Part shown: piece after piece, positions 50,501 to 62,109 of the stretch
Layout: every line of letters begins with the position of its first letter
How positions within the stretch are numbered: position 1 is the first letter of the stretch
NCBI GenBank assembly: GCA_020086605.1
Contig: JACBWW010000040.1
Coordinates: 6,148,433 to 6,212,432, forward strand
Origin: Lanius collurio
Taxonomy: Eukaryota > Chordata > Aves > Passeriformes > Laniidae
DNA length: 64,000 nt
Direction of reading: 5' to 3'
Made by a program: the position numbers and the translations under genes
Notes under the pieces: generated by a model
The model's input: only the letters and a program-made list of their open reading frames with translations
What the model was told of the DNA's origin: nothing
Database searches by the model: none

Positions 50501-52968
50501 GTTTAGCTCCTGATAAAAGCCAACATCTGGAATGCCCAAAACCAAAACCTGTGGGTGTTCAAATAAATGTATCTACATTAAATTAGTTTACATATAGCAG
50601 GCAGCACCTTTTCCCTTCTAAGCCAAAAACTAGAGGAGCTACTTGCTATAATTAGCTAGAGTATTTGTGGTGTCTAGGCACTAAGCAAAATTGATTTTAT
50701 GAGTGGGAAAAATCAGCTTTTGGTCCTGGTGCACAAACCCAGAGTGATCAGCACCACCGTACCCCAGGCTCTGCCCACGCTGCCAGAGCTCACTATGCCC
50801 TGAAGAACAAGATCCATGAATAGTTTCCTTGCCCTTCCAAACATAAGGCTCCCTTTTATCACGTAAGAACCAAAAGCAGACACCCCATGTCATTCTATAA
50901 TAAATCAATCCATAGAGCAATAGGATTAATTCAGAACAAAAGGCAGGAACTTACAAAACCAAAAGCTGCAGATCTGGATTACAGCTGGATGGCAGAAAAT
51001 CCCCACAACTCCTTGTAGAAGACCTTGACCACGTTCTTGGGACACTGCTGGGGCTGAATCCCACAGCAAAAATAAAAGACTTCCCAAAGATGCCAGTAGG
51101 TCTGGCTTGGGAAAAATGTCTGCCTGGGACAAACTGGGTAATCAGTATAACCTTAAAATGTCAGGGCCAGGCTTGGAGAGGAACCTCTGCGTCACCTCGG
51201 AGCACCTCCCACCCAGCCCCGGCCACTGACGCCTCCAAGGAAGGGGGAAAATGGAAAATCCAACTCCACAATTCCAGGGTGGGGCATGATCCTCCCTGAT
51301 CTCTGCAGGCACCACTGCAGCCCTGGCCAGGAGATTTTAGCACAGGCATGACCTCAATGTGATGCTGCTTTACAAAACCTCGGGGCAAACTGAAAAAACA
51401 AAAGCTAGAACTAAAGGTGTGCGAGTCCCCATGGATTGAGGGCAGGAAGGATCACAACAGCCACTCCAGCACTTCCTATAGGGAGACTGCACACATGAAG
51501 CATAAATGCTTTATTCATTAAGTTGGCTACCTCAAACCCATTAACCCCGTGCCAGTTGCTCACGTGGGCAGTGGGGCACAGCTGGCTGGCTCCAGGTCTG
51601 CATCTCTTCTTCTCTGATCACATCCCTGTGTCTGTGACTACGTCTCTTCCCAGACCCCACATCTCATGCAGAGTAGCAGCTGCCCATTCCAGGAATCATT
51701 CCATGCTGTAGTGAGACATTAATGAGACCAAACCCAGTGCTCACACTAATCAAACTGAGCTGTCAGTCAATCCCTATTCCTGTCTTAAAAATAAAATACA
51801 AATACTTTGCTTTTCAAGGCAAGCCCACAGCTTCTCTGAGGACTTGCAGAAGCATCTGTGTTTCCTATCCTCACAACCAGAGAAGGAGAACTGCTTTCCT
51901 CTTGTGCACAGTTCTGGACATGTGAAGAAAACTCGGGAGACCAAATCCAAGAACATCACTCCTGAACATGTTTCACAGCTTACAGGCTAATTGCTCAGCA
52001 GGTGGAACTTCAGGTCAGGCTACTTCTCCTAAAAAGAAAACAGTTTATGTTTGGAATCCCAGTAAACAGAAAAACTGCTAAATTTGGAACATTTACCTGT
52101 GAACAGTTTGGTGACAGAGTATTTTTAGCTCTCAGGACAGAGTGTTAATGGCACACCTCTCCTGTTCCAAGGGCATGGCTGGCATGACCAGCGAGGCTAT
52201 TCCCAGTATCCAACAGGTGTGGGTCAGCACCTGCTGCCACAAGGGCTTCACATGCAGTGCCTCTTTTGTTCACTCCCCACTGCCCTTGAGACATGAAGGG
52301 CTGCTGAACAAACCAAACCAACCCTCCATCCCTTTTTAAAGTTCTAACACTCAGCACATCGTGGAACAAAAGTGGCTGCACAGCGGCATGAACATGTTTC
52401 TCTGGTGGCAGTGGTGACACACCAAAGGGACTTCTGATAGGCTAAAACACATGCAGCTTAAAAAAAAATGAGTTTGTGCAATGTAATAGGAGAGTAAATA
52501 CACTAAACAATCAAATAATATATTAAGAGAATAGCAGGAAAGTGATGAGACACGACAAAGTAAGAGCACCCTGAAATAATCACTGCTCAATGAGAAAAAA
52601 CCTCACAGAGAGGATGATGAGAAAAATGTTAACAGTGATGAAAAACAATAGCTCAATATAATCCTCAGCCTTAATCTGTCCTAGGCCATAGAAAGATGTA
52701 CACAATCTCTCAGTACAACCTTTATACATTGGTGCATATCTTTTGATAACCACATACATTTCACTGCAAGCAGAAGTAACACTTCCAGACACAGCTGCCC
52801 CAGCTATAAAATCTGTTATGAACTCAACCCTCACCTAACAATACACATCAAAGCTTTTTTCCATGCAAAACTGCCCTTTTTTAATGAGGAATGGACAGCT
52901 AAAAATGTGTCTGGGATTAACATGAAAAAGAAATAAAGTGGGACAAAATAGAAAAAAAGCTGCCTGCT

Positions 52969-52986
52969 TATATATATATATATATA
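52969..52986. repeat. (TA)9 microsatellite
   Basis: Nine uninterrupted TA units; likely length-polymorphic. Confidence 0.95.
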
Positions 52987-55276
52987 GAATTGATCTATGT
53001 CACTCTGATCAAGCTGTTGAACAAATTGGGGTCTACTGGGCGTAAGAAGAATTTTACTTATGTTTCTTCCTGTTTTTAAAAAAAAAACACACATAAATTC
53101 TCTGAAACCCTTTTTTCATTCCAGCAAAAGCCTCCAAATGTCCAGCTGTAACTGCTGCAAAGTTGTATTCATGTTCATTAGAAAAACAAATTCGCAACAG
53201 ATCATTTTAAGAGTAATAATAAAAGGCTGACAAACGAAAACCACATGTGGGTGGGGTGAACCAGAACCCCTCAGTGGGGGAAGCAGGCTCCAAACCAGAC
53301 TCTGCAGGACACAGATCCTAATGGATCACACTCCCCTCGGTGTGGAGCTGCAGCTCCAACACTTGCTTCTCCACACCAGTGGTATTTGGTCAGAGCAATC
53401 CAACACGAGTTGGTTTCTCAGGTTTAAAGCAAGAGGAGGCAACTGGGTTTTCACATTTCACACCTCTAGGCCAGATTCCTGCTGGTTTCACTTGGGAAAG
53501 CTGCCATGAGCCTCAGCCAAGGTAAGGGTCCAACATGTTGGCAAACTCCCCAGCTCCATCAGCTGGAAACAGGAGCAGCCCATGGCAAGGGCTGATATGC
53601 CAGGAGAGCCCTTATGGCTCCACACAGCTCCTACCATGGAGCACAGGCCTCGTCTCATCAGGAGTTTCCAGGCACCACAGGAAAGAGCCTGCACTGCTCT
53701 CCTGCACAACCTCAGATGAGCCAGAGAGATCCGAGGGGAGCTGGTGGCTCCTTGCCCTGACGTCAGGGCACCTGTCCGGCCCCTGAGGCTCCAACACTTC
53801 CAGAGGTATTCCTAGACCTGGGAAAGGGCAATCAGGAAGCCTGTGGCCACAGACACCAGCCTGGGCAGGATTTAGGAGCTGACTCATGGCTAATGGGCAA
53901 TGATAAACTAATGTACTGGTTGTTCACTTATGCCCAGATCGGATGACTAAGGAATTTAGGTGCCTATAGAGATTAACAGTCTAAATAACTTTTGCAGTCT
54001 GACCCTTAAACATCTGCATAAACAGACTTTCTCCTCTGTGTTCCACAAAAGGTGTCCATGCACTCCACGCTAATGAAATACAATTATTTTGCAGGCAATC
54101 CAATGACAAATATTAAATCCTGTAACTGACCCACATGAAAAATAAATCCTTAGTCAGGTGACGTAATGCAAACGAGGAATCCAGGCCCATCCAATAAAGG
54201 GAGTTTAACTCATTCCATTTTATAGATGATGAAGGAAAGAGAAAATATCTTTCATAAAATGGTTTGTACTCCTGCTCCCCAGGGGCTCTTGGAGCTGCAC
54301 ACAGCCTCCACACATGCAGCAGGAGTTTTGCCCCTCTCTGCCCCACTCCTGTGTGCAGGCAGGGTTCAGTGACACACAGCAATTCCAAAGGCTGCAGCAT
54401 CCGTGCCACCACAGAGATGAAACAGCATCTCTAACCCTTTTAACCACATGGCTGCTGCAAGCTCCTATTTTATCCCAAAATGCTGCATCCTGCTTTAGTG
54501 AGTGTCATTTGCTGCACTTAACCTGCATTACAGAAAAACCTAAAGCGGGTTCTGGAACAGAACCCAGCTTCCTGATTTCACATTCATAATTCCACGCTTA
54601 TGCTACTGCATGAAGTAAAAAAATATTCCCTATTTTCTCGCCTCTCCAGCACTGGTTGTGACACATGAGCCAGCCCCTCGTCCCTCCCCACAGCCCTACA
54701 ACCAGTGCTAAGTCATGGAGGCATCACTACAGCCATTTCTGTTCTCCCCATAAGCACGGGGTGGGGGGAAACGCTAAAGGATAAGAACGATTCTTTAGAA
54801 ATCACATCCCACTGCCATCACCCACCTTCCCAGCCCCTTATCCCATTCCATTTTCACTCCTGTCTCTCTCCCCAGAGCCTTCTGAGCATATGCAAGTCCT
54901 TCCTCCAGGGGAGTTTTCCTGCAATGGCCTGAGGAGTCACAGCCTCCCCTGACATTTTCACACGGCTGCTATCTCTCGGAATAAATTCCTCTCTGTGCCC
55001 TGCCTCTCTAACCCCAGCTCCGGGGAGCATTGTTCCCCAAGATGCCTGTCAGCACGATGCCGGGCTGCAGGAATTCCAGCCCTTTTCCCGAACTGTTCAA
55101 TAAGCAGGTTTCATAATGCTGGTATCCTGTCAATAAAGGTCGAAGGATGAGCCAAACGCTCCGGATCTTGACAGTTTGTGTTTACTCCCTCTCCCTGCAA
55201 TCTTGATCTTGAACATTTAGCATTTATACCTACGGACAATGCGAAGCACAACGTAGAGACACAGATTACTACTCAC

Positions 55277-55760
55277 CTTTAAACGAGAATGCAATTTCAC
55301 TCACGATTAAGACATCAACATCACAAATTCAATGCTCATTCTGTATCATCACTCCAAAAGGAAAAACATCAGCTACTGAATGAAACGTCAGCCCCCGTGC
55401 CATGAACAAGGGTTTTTCAGAGCTGCTGCAGTCTCACAGACTCTAACACAAGTCTGCCATATTTTTTTTTTGTTAAATCAGGCCTGTACCCATCTAACAG
55501 CCAGAGCCATCCCCGAGACAACCGAACCAAGCCCACGCATTGTGCCGCTCACTGCGGGCACCGCGGCTTCCGCGGCGGCGGGCGATGGCCGCGCCCGGAC
55601 CGCAGCCCCACACCCGGAGCGCGGCGGGGTCAGCGCGGCGCTCCCGCACACAAAGCCCCGCAGCGGGCCCGGCTGACAGCGCGCCGCGACCCCCGCGCCG
55701 CCCCCCGCGCACCGCCCCGATGAAGAAAAATAAAGAAGGAATTACATCCGTCTAGCAAGG
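55277..55760 (-). other. SPTBN1: Candidate non-coding exon 1 of long SPTBN1 transcript
   Basis: A near-consensus minus-strand donor AAAG|GTGAGTA occurs at 55277/55276, 270 bases downstream of the CpG island core. A second possible donor, ATC|GTGAGTG, ends at 55302. The island itself has a weaker GCA|GTGAGC ending at 55553. Any of these could end the untranslated first exon that must precede exon 2. The right boundary given is nominal, because the transcription start is not visible and may be in the gap. Confidence 0.35.
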
Positions 55761-55963
55761 AATACCGCAGGAGCAGCAGCCGAGCCGGGCTCTCCGCACC
55801 GCACCGCGCGGGGCGTGCGGCTGCGCGGCGGAGGCGGCACCGCGGGCGGGGAGGGAGGGAAGGGGAGGGAGGGAAAGGGGCGGCGGCCGCGGTCCCCGGG
55901 GACGGGCCGGGGCCGCCGCAGGGCAGGGCAGGGCGGGGCGGGGCCGGGCAGGGCGGCTCTGAC
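55500..55963 (-). promoter_or_regulatory. SPTBN1: CpG island, probable main SPTBN1 promoter and exon 1 region
   Basis: This is the richest CpG island of the window, running into an assembly gap on its right side. It lies about 33 kb upstream of exon 2, consistent with the long first intron of vertebrate SPTBN1, whose first exon is non-coding. The island contains many GC boxes and G-runs. It also has an AT-rich insert at about 55723-55755, where the minus strand reads TGTAATTCCTTCTTTATTTT, conspicuous in otherwise more than 75% G+C sequence. Possible minus-strand donors for exon 1 are GCA|GTGAGC (exon end 55553) and, better, AAG|GTGAGTA (exon end 55277). The start site may lie inside the gap. 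Reading frames across the island, including ones bridging the Ns, are not credible proteins. Confidence 0.65.
55844..55957 (+). other. Two G-quadruplex-capable G-run clusters beside the gap
   Basis: From 55844 to 55880 the plus strand has at least seven runs of three or four G separated by one to three bases. From about 55921 to 55957 there is a second series of G-runs separated by CA or C. Both satisfy the usual four-run quadruplex pattern. They lie on the strand opposite to the SPTBN1 template direction, just upstream of or at the likely promoter, and directly abut the run of Ns. Confidence 0.7.
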
Positions 55964-56330
55964 NNNNNNNNNNNNNNNNNNNNNNNNNNNNNNNNNNNNN
56001 NNNNNNNNNNNNNNNNNNNNNNNNNNNNNNNNNNNNNNNNNNNNNNNNNNNNNNNNNNNNNNNNNNNNNNNNNNNNNNNNNNNNNNNNNNNNNNNNNNNN
56101 NNNNNNNNNNNNNNNNNNNNNNNNNNNNNNNNNNNNNNNNNNNNNNNNNNNNNNNNNNNNNNNNNNNNNNNNNNNNNNNNNNNNNNNNNNNNNNNNNNNN
56201 NNNNNNNNNNNNNNNNNNNNNNNNNNNNNNNNNNNNNNNNNNNNNNNNNNNNNNNNNNNNNNNNNNNNNNNNNNNNNNNNNNNNNNNNNNNNNNNNNNNN
56301 NNNNNNNNNNNNNNNNNNNNNNNNNNNNNN
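55964..56330. other. Assembly gap (367 Ns)
   Basis: The sequence is undetermined. The left edge is extremely GC-rich CpG island; the right edge is immediately AT-rich and CpG-poor. The gap therefore most likely hides the rest of the island and possibly the start of SPTBN1 exon 1. Its length is not a round number, so it may be an estimated size. Confidence 0.99.
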
Positions 56331-57419
56331 CTTTGGGATGCAGTAAAAATATGTGTATATGGATAGAAATTTTTAAAAATATATTCAAATGCTAGGATGT
56401 TAAGAAATATCCTAAAAAATCACCCTTCACTCAATTATTAATATCCATCAAGCAAGCTACAAGGAAAAAATTCTGCAATGTCTGGGAGTGAGCAAGAGAA
56501 TGCAGCATATTTTAGGATACCCTAACCCCCATAGCTCAAAGATGGGTGGGCCATGGATTCCCATGGAAATAACTGGGTAGGAATGAATGCCTGGAGAAGC
56601 AAGAACCAGAATAGCAGGGGGCACTGTGGGGTCCAACCAGTTATCCCAGTTACTGACAGTAATTTTCTTCTTTTTAGAGAGCTGGCATTCAGTAAAGAAC
56701 AGGGCAGATACAAATGTTTTGCTGCTGATACTTCACAGCAGCATCTCCGGGTTTGACAGAGAGGATGCTCAGTTAATTTTTAAAACTATGGCACCAATTT
56801 GTTTGTATTTTCAGCACGAACCTTCCACTTGCATAGTTAGAAAGCCAAAGCCTACAACCTGGTGACAATTCAGCAGGAAATACTCACAAGGTAAACTAGC
56901 AGCAATTCCTAATATCAGTGAGTAAACCCAGTCAGAAAAACAGGTTGTTCCCACTGACATCCACATTCCTGCTCCTTTATCCAAACTGAAAGGACTGGAA
57001 TGAATGGCCATGACAGAAACTGTTATTAAATGAAGTGGAAAGGGGCAGCCACAATGTTGGGCAAAGTCACTCCCCTTCAGCCCTGTTACTTTGTAGTTAG
57101 TTTGGCTCTGAAGCCCGAGGGTTTTCCCCTCACACATTTTGCCCAGGCAAACATAGATTTCTTCACTGTTGGAGCGATATTTAATCTTGGGGTTTTTCTC
57201 CTTTTGAAAATCTACCAGGCCACCACACTCAACATTATTGCTTGATGCTCATCCCACAGAAATAGATCCATGTGCATATTGACACCTTCACCAAGGGGAA
57301 AGCATGGCACAGGTAGGTACAGGTAATCACATTCCAACCTCTCTGAAAGATAATTTAAAAATAAATCCTAGTTCAATTAACCTAATGCATTGTTCAAAAT
57401 AAAATGAATCAAAATTGGA

Positions 57420-57532
57420 ATCATAGAATGGTTTAGGACGGAAAAATACTCTAAGATCTTTGAGTCCAACCATTAACCCAGCGCTGCCAAAGCCACCACT
57501 AAACCATGTCCCCAAGGCCGACATTTGAATTT
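57420..57532 (-). mobile_element. CR1 LINE 3' end fragment, minus orientation
   Basis: The plus strand starts ATCATAGAATGGTTTAGGAC and continues GATCTTTGAGTCCAACCATT, then CACCACTAAACCATGTCCCC. This is the reverse complement of a CR1 3' end. It is a short, 5'-truncated, diverged copy in the upstream flank. Confidence 0.93.
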
Positions 57533-59189
57533 GTATAAGGGTACTTCCAAGCACATACAAAAGCAACACATCTAGATGAGATATTAAGAGCCACAATTGT
57601 TAAGGCAATACTAAAACTCAAAAAAACCTACTGAAGGATGGTAGCAATTTCCAAGAACACAATAAAAATGCACACCAAGAAACTCGCACCATAATAAAAA
57701 ACTCCCTCACTGTTCCATTAGACTGGAACAGCCTCCTGTTATCAGACAGTTCCAGTTCCACAGGTTCTCAGCATGACTTGAGATCCATTCCCCTCACCAG
57801 ACACACCTTTCCTCCAATTGTAACTCCTGCTTGCAGACACACAGTGGGGCTCCAAGGCACAAATCCAGACTGGAGCTTTGTCTCGTGGCAGACTTGGCCA
57901 AGAGGAAAATCTAAGATGGGCAAGAATCTGCCCAGAGGAAAAACTCAGCTCCCTCACTGAGTGCACAGCGTGTCTGGAAGCAGGATGGCTCCTCTTCACA
58001 AACATTTCCTCACAGAACCCTCTTTCTCCTCAGCACCTTGGTCACACCCAGCTTAGGGTTACACCCTTACCTTCAGGAACACTTTGAAGCAATGCATTAC
58101 CCGGGATGGATTTACTGGGATATTTCTGTTTCCCACCAGTCACTGAAAATGTAGATGTGTATGATCCTCAGTCCTTAGCTTGCCTTCTCTCTACAACCAG
58201 CTCAGGAGGCTGAGCAACCCAAAATTCTGCATCAGGGAGTAAACACTCATCCAGGTATGCCCATGCAGTAGCCACAGGGAAAGGTGCATGATACACAGGA
58301 GGGGGCTCTGCTGGGAGAAACAAGCAGCAAGGACATGCAGATCATTTGTAACTCTACGCTCAGGTTGCATCTCAGAGGTCTGGCAATACTCTTTTGTTGA
58401 GGAAGTCTTATTTTTCTAAGTGCTCCCCAACTGTCCGTGCCTACCCTGTCCCCAGAGCATCCATTCTCGCCTGTTCACTCTCCACCATCAGCTCCCGTGA
58501 GCTCCAGGCCTATTTCTCCACATGCTCAACATCCCCAACCCTGGAAAATGACTCAAGCACAGGGCACTTAGAAAAGTTTGGCCTTGGCCTCAGCCAGCTG
58601 CTGTCTCCTTCCCACGCCACCGGAGTCAGCAGTGGAAATGCTGACAGTGTGAAGACAAGATGGCTTTCCTGCTCTCCCTGCCAGCACCACGGCAATCTCC
58701 AGTGGCCGGGAGGAGTCCTGGCAGGAATCCCTGTGGAAGGACAGGAAGCATTAGTGAGAGCTGGCAGGGGCTCGGGGCCAGCGTACCACAACATCCCCTG
58801 CAGACGTTTCCATTGTGTCCAAGGCAGTACATTAAAAAACTAAATAAATGTCTTGGGACCTGCTCACATGTCCTGTGGGCTCCATATGGAAGAAATCCAA
58901 TCACAACTGCAAAGGAAGCTTCTTGGCCCTTCAAAGCCCCTTTCATGGTACAGAGTTGGAGGTTGAATGCCTCAAAGGTGGTGATGAAGCAAGGTTTCCT
59001 CACCCAAAGAGAAAGGGGGAGGAAAGCAGACCAAAATCCTCAGCATTTATCTGTTCCACAAAAACCTGCATAATTCTCTGCAAAAAGCTTTGCCCCTTAT
59101 TGCCAAACATTATTCTCTTTCCTTGTGTTTCACCCTAGTTTTACTCCTCCATTTCCTCTAGATGCACCAGAAATTTCACCTGATTAGAA

Positions 59190-59438
59190 ATGTAATGGCT
59201 TTAAATTGAAAGAGAATAGTTATTAGATATTAGGGAGAAATTCTGGGAGGGTGGTGAGACCCTGGCACAGGTTGCCCAGAAAAGCTGTGGCTGCCTCATC
59301 CCTGGAAATGTCCAAGGCCAGGCTGGATGGGGTGTGGAGCACCCTGGGATGGTGCAAGGTGTCCCTGCCATGGCACGGGGCAGGAACTGGATGGGTTTTA
59401 AGGTCCCTTCCAACCAAAACCATTCCATGATTCTACGA
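59190..59438 (+). mobile_element. CR1 LINE 3' end fragment, plus orientation
   Basis: The stretch carries the hallmark avian CR1 3' tail: GGTGGTGAGACCCTGGCACA, then GGTTGCCCAGA, TCCCTGGAAATGTCCAAGGC, GGTGTCCCTGCCATGG, and finally AAGGTCCCTTCCAACC with a CCATGATTCT end. It is 5'-truncated, as usual for CR1, and no reverse-transcriptase frame remains. It lies in the 5' flank of SPTBN1. Confidence 0.95.
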
Positions 59439-60654
59439 AAAATACACATCAGCCCATGTAATTTGACAAAAGTTGTCAGTTGCAGCTGGTCCATTAACTA
59501 CTACAGGGAAAAAAAGTTACATTCTTAGCTCTCTCCCAGATTTCATTCATTTTTCTGACAACCTGCTTACTTTTCCTACAGGAACTGAAGCTTTCAGGTC
59601 AGGTTAAGACATCAGCACATACTCCAAGAACACACCAGCACAAACAAATTTTTAAATGTTTTTTGTGGTGATTACCTTGCTCTGGTAGTGCTGGGCTTTA
59701 ACTGCTGAGGCTGTGATTCCTTGTTCAGTTCCCTGCAGCTGGACCATGTGCAGAGATGTGTCTGACATCAGTGGAGCCTCATCCAGGTGCAGTTATCTGC
59801 TCTCCCTGCCCTAATGCTGCCACACAGATGGATGAAATGATCCTCAGGGAGACACATTAACAGAAATTACTTACCAGAAGGAAGAGGCTGCTCTATCATT
59901 CAGAGCTCCAGTCTGGAGTTGCTCCCTCCCATGTTCACAACTTCCACGTCGGATCCTGGACAGACTCCACACTGGGGCTGCTGCTCAGGTGCAGGTCTGC
60001 AAGCACAAGCTGGCAACTTTTCATTCTGTGGGAAGTTTTAAGAAGATTCCCCTTTCCTCATTTAGCAGAGATCTCTCACCTGCCTCCATGCAGGACTGCT
60101 TATTTTAAAAACATCCTGGCCCTTAATGGTCACTGCCTTAGTGAGGAACTCTCCACATGAATCACAGGAATGAGGAATTGGAGTGTGACTCTCCCATGTT
60201 CTGGTGGGCAAAAAGCCCCCAGTGCCATGACTCTGCCCTACAAAGGATCTGGCCAAATTTTAAAAACTGAAAAGCAGCCAAGCACAGAGGATTTTAAGGG
60301 CTTAAATCATGGCCTGCAGGATTTCCTCAGAATCCCACACAGTAAGACAACTTTTCACAAAATCTGACTTTCATACTGCAGACAGAAGTTCTGGAGTGAC
60401 TTTGAAGGACCAAGCTTCATCTTCAAGTGTCATCAGAGTGTGCAGGCAACAGAACCCATGTTCCCACATCACTCCCAAAGTGGGATTAGATCCATGCAGG
60501 ATTTGCTAACAAGGAAGCTGGTGAATCCAATTTTATCAGCCCCTACCACTGCCCAGCCACGTGTCCACAAACCACCAGCAACGTTCAGCATGACAAGGGA
60601 AGCATGAAACTGCAGTTGGGAAAATTCTGGCAGAGAAGGGAAATGTAGGCTCAG

Positions 60655-60705
60655 CTATTTATAAGTGAAGTCTGGAGTCAGCTTCAGTGATCACCCTATA
60701 AATAG
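60655..60705. promoter_or_regulatory. Pair of perfect MEF2 motifs in the 5' flank
   Basis: CTATTTATAA (60655-60664) and CTATAAATAG (60696-60705) both fit the MEF2 consensus YTAWWWWTAR exactly and lie 31 bases apart. An AP-1-like GGAGTCA sits between them. The second also reads as a TATA box. The pair is about 4.4 kb upstream of the gap and CpG island, so it may be an enhancer; activity is inferred only. Confidence 0.35.
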
Positions 60706-62087
60706 TGGCTTGCCTGAAATCCAAGGCAGAGGATCTGGTATTTCATACACTCCTGCTCCCTGTTCTAGAGCAGCAGGTTTCTGCAGAATGCTGCTTTCCC
60801 CCTCTTGCTGTGGGTACTATTTAAATGCTTTGTGAAGTTTCCTCCCACACGCTTCAATTCAAAGTCCAAACATCGTTATTCCACAAGGGGAAAAAAACCA
60901 AGAGCATTATTTAGACCTTTGCAGAAAGGATACGTGGGGAAGTCTTCTTCCAAGGCTATACCTACAACATTTCCTTCAATATTTTCACGGCTTCCTTGAA
61001 AAGTCCCCTTTGCAGGATAAAACCCTGCAGCAAACCCTGGAGGGGAGATGGGAGCCTCATTAGCACAGCAGCTAAGGTAGGAGGAAGGTTTAAAAGCCTG
61101 CTAATATTCTGATAATAACAGTTTCTCCATGCCTCGAGGATCCCAGCCATCTGTTGGAAATTTCATCACAAAGCAGCATCAGTGGATGGCTGAGGGGGGA
61201 ATGGTGAATTGCAGGATTAAATCTTAATTGTGGGCTAGTTTTCTTTTCAACTTTCATCTGTATTACAGTTAGCCAGAGGTCACAATGTCTAAATTCCTGT
61301 CTTTCAGCATGTATGTTATTCCCCAAACTGCCAAAGCCTAGAACAAGTCAGAAGGCTATTGTTTAACACACTCTCCCTCTAGGAACAAAAACAAAGTGAG
61401 AAAAAACAGCAAAACTCACACAGCAGGTGATGCTTCTTGCATCCTTCCTCTCCAGGAGTCCTGTCTCCTGGAAGGCAGCTTTGTTTCCAGTTAACCCAGT
61501 GGTCACCTCATCTTCAGAGGTTATGACTTTTTATACAGGGTATTTTCATGAGGAAAAATGCAAATTTTTCAGAGCCAAACAAACTGATCTTTCCCTGTGA
61601 GCCATAGGGATAACTCAGCACACTTATTGCTACCTGGAAAACACCAGGTAAACATCATGCTCTGGTCCCAGGGAAGCAGCAGTTCCAAACCCACAGGGAT
61701 CCTATGGCACTAAAACTGGGGTTTGGATTTCATAAAAAAAAATATCCATAGGTATCTGTATTTGCAGGCAATCCAGTTTTATATAAAAGACTGTCATTTG
61801 GGCAAAAACCTCCAAAATAGCTACTTGGAAAGTCTGAAAAGTGGGAAGCTGATGGGAGAAGAGGCCCGGTAAAATCAGACTGCCTCTGCTGCTTTTCCCA
61901 GTTCCCAAGTGCTTTTAGAGCCTCTGTGCTACCCATGGAAAATGGCACAAACCCAGGGGACAGATCAGTGATTTTCTCAGATGAACATTTTTAAGCACCT
62001 GACAGACCAGAATTTGATTTTTTTTCTCCTTCAGTCCCATTCAAGGTACCACAAAGCACTTTCCAACTCAATGCTTTGATCTTCTCT

Positions 62088-62109
62088 AAAATGGAAATAT
62101 TTCCATTTT
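62088..62109. repeat. Perfect 22-base palindrome
   Basis: AAAATGGAAAT followed by its exact reverse complement ATTTCCATTTT, with no spacer. A nearby third copy of the half (AATGGAAAA, 62114-62122) follows. It could extrude a cruciform or bind a dimeric factor; function unknown. Confidence 0.9.

Larger units (their letters stand above)
24061..55276 (-). other. SPTBN1: Long first intron of SPTBN1
   Basis: About 31 kb of non-coding sequence between the two upstream CpG islands. It contains two CR1 fragments (45852-46028, 47499-47557), microsatellites, a small GC patch at 37.0 kb, a mildly GC-rich stretch at 31.85-32.3 kb, and candidate exons at 38.29-38.39 and 42.36-42.40 kb. Remaining open frames are short, unspliced and without recognisable domains. 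No transfer RNA or snoRNA structure was recognised by eye. Confidence 0.75.

Noticed and set aside
55630..56388. Open frames of 252 and 183 codons spanning the Ns on both strands
   Set aside because: They exist only because Ns were translated as unknown residues. The readable parts are low-complexity Pro/Arg/Ala/Gly from CpG island sequence.
58125..58150. Minus-strand TTTTCAG followed by Asp-Trp-Trp codons, reminiscent of an upstream-gene motif
   Set aside because: The frame stops seven codons later without a donor; not an exon.
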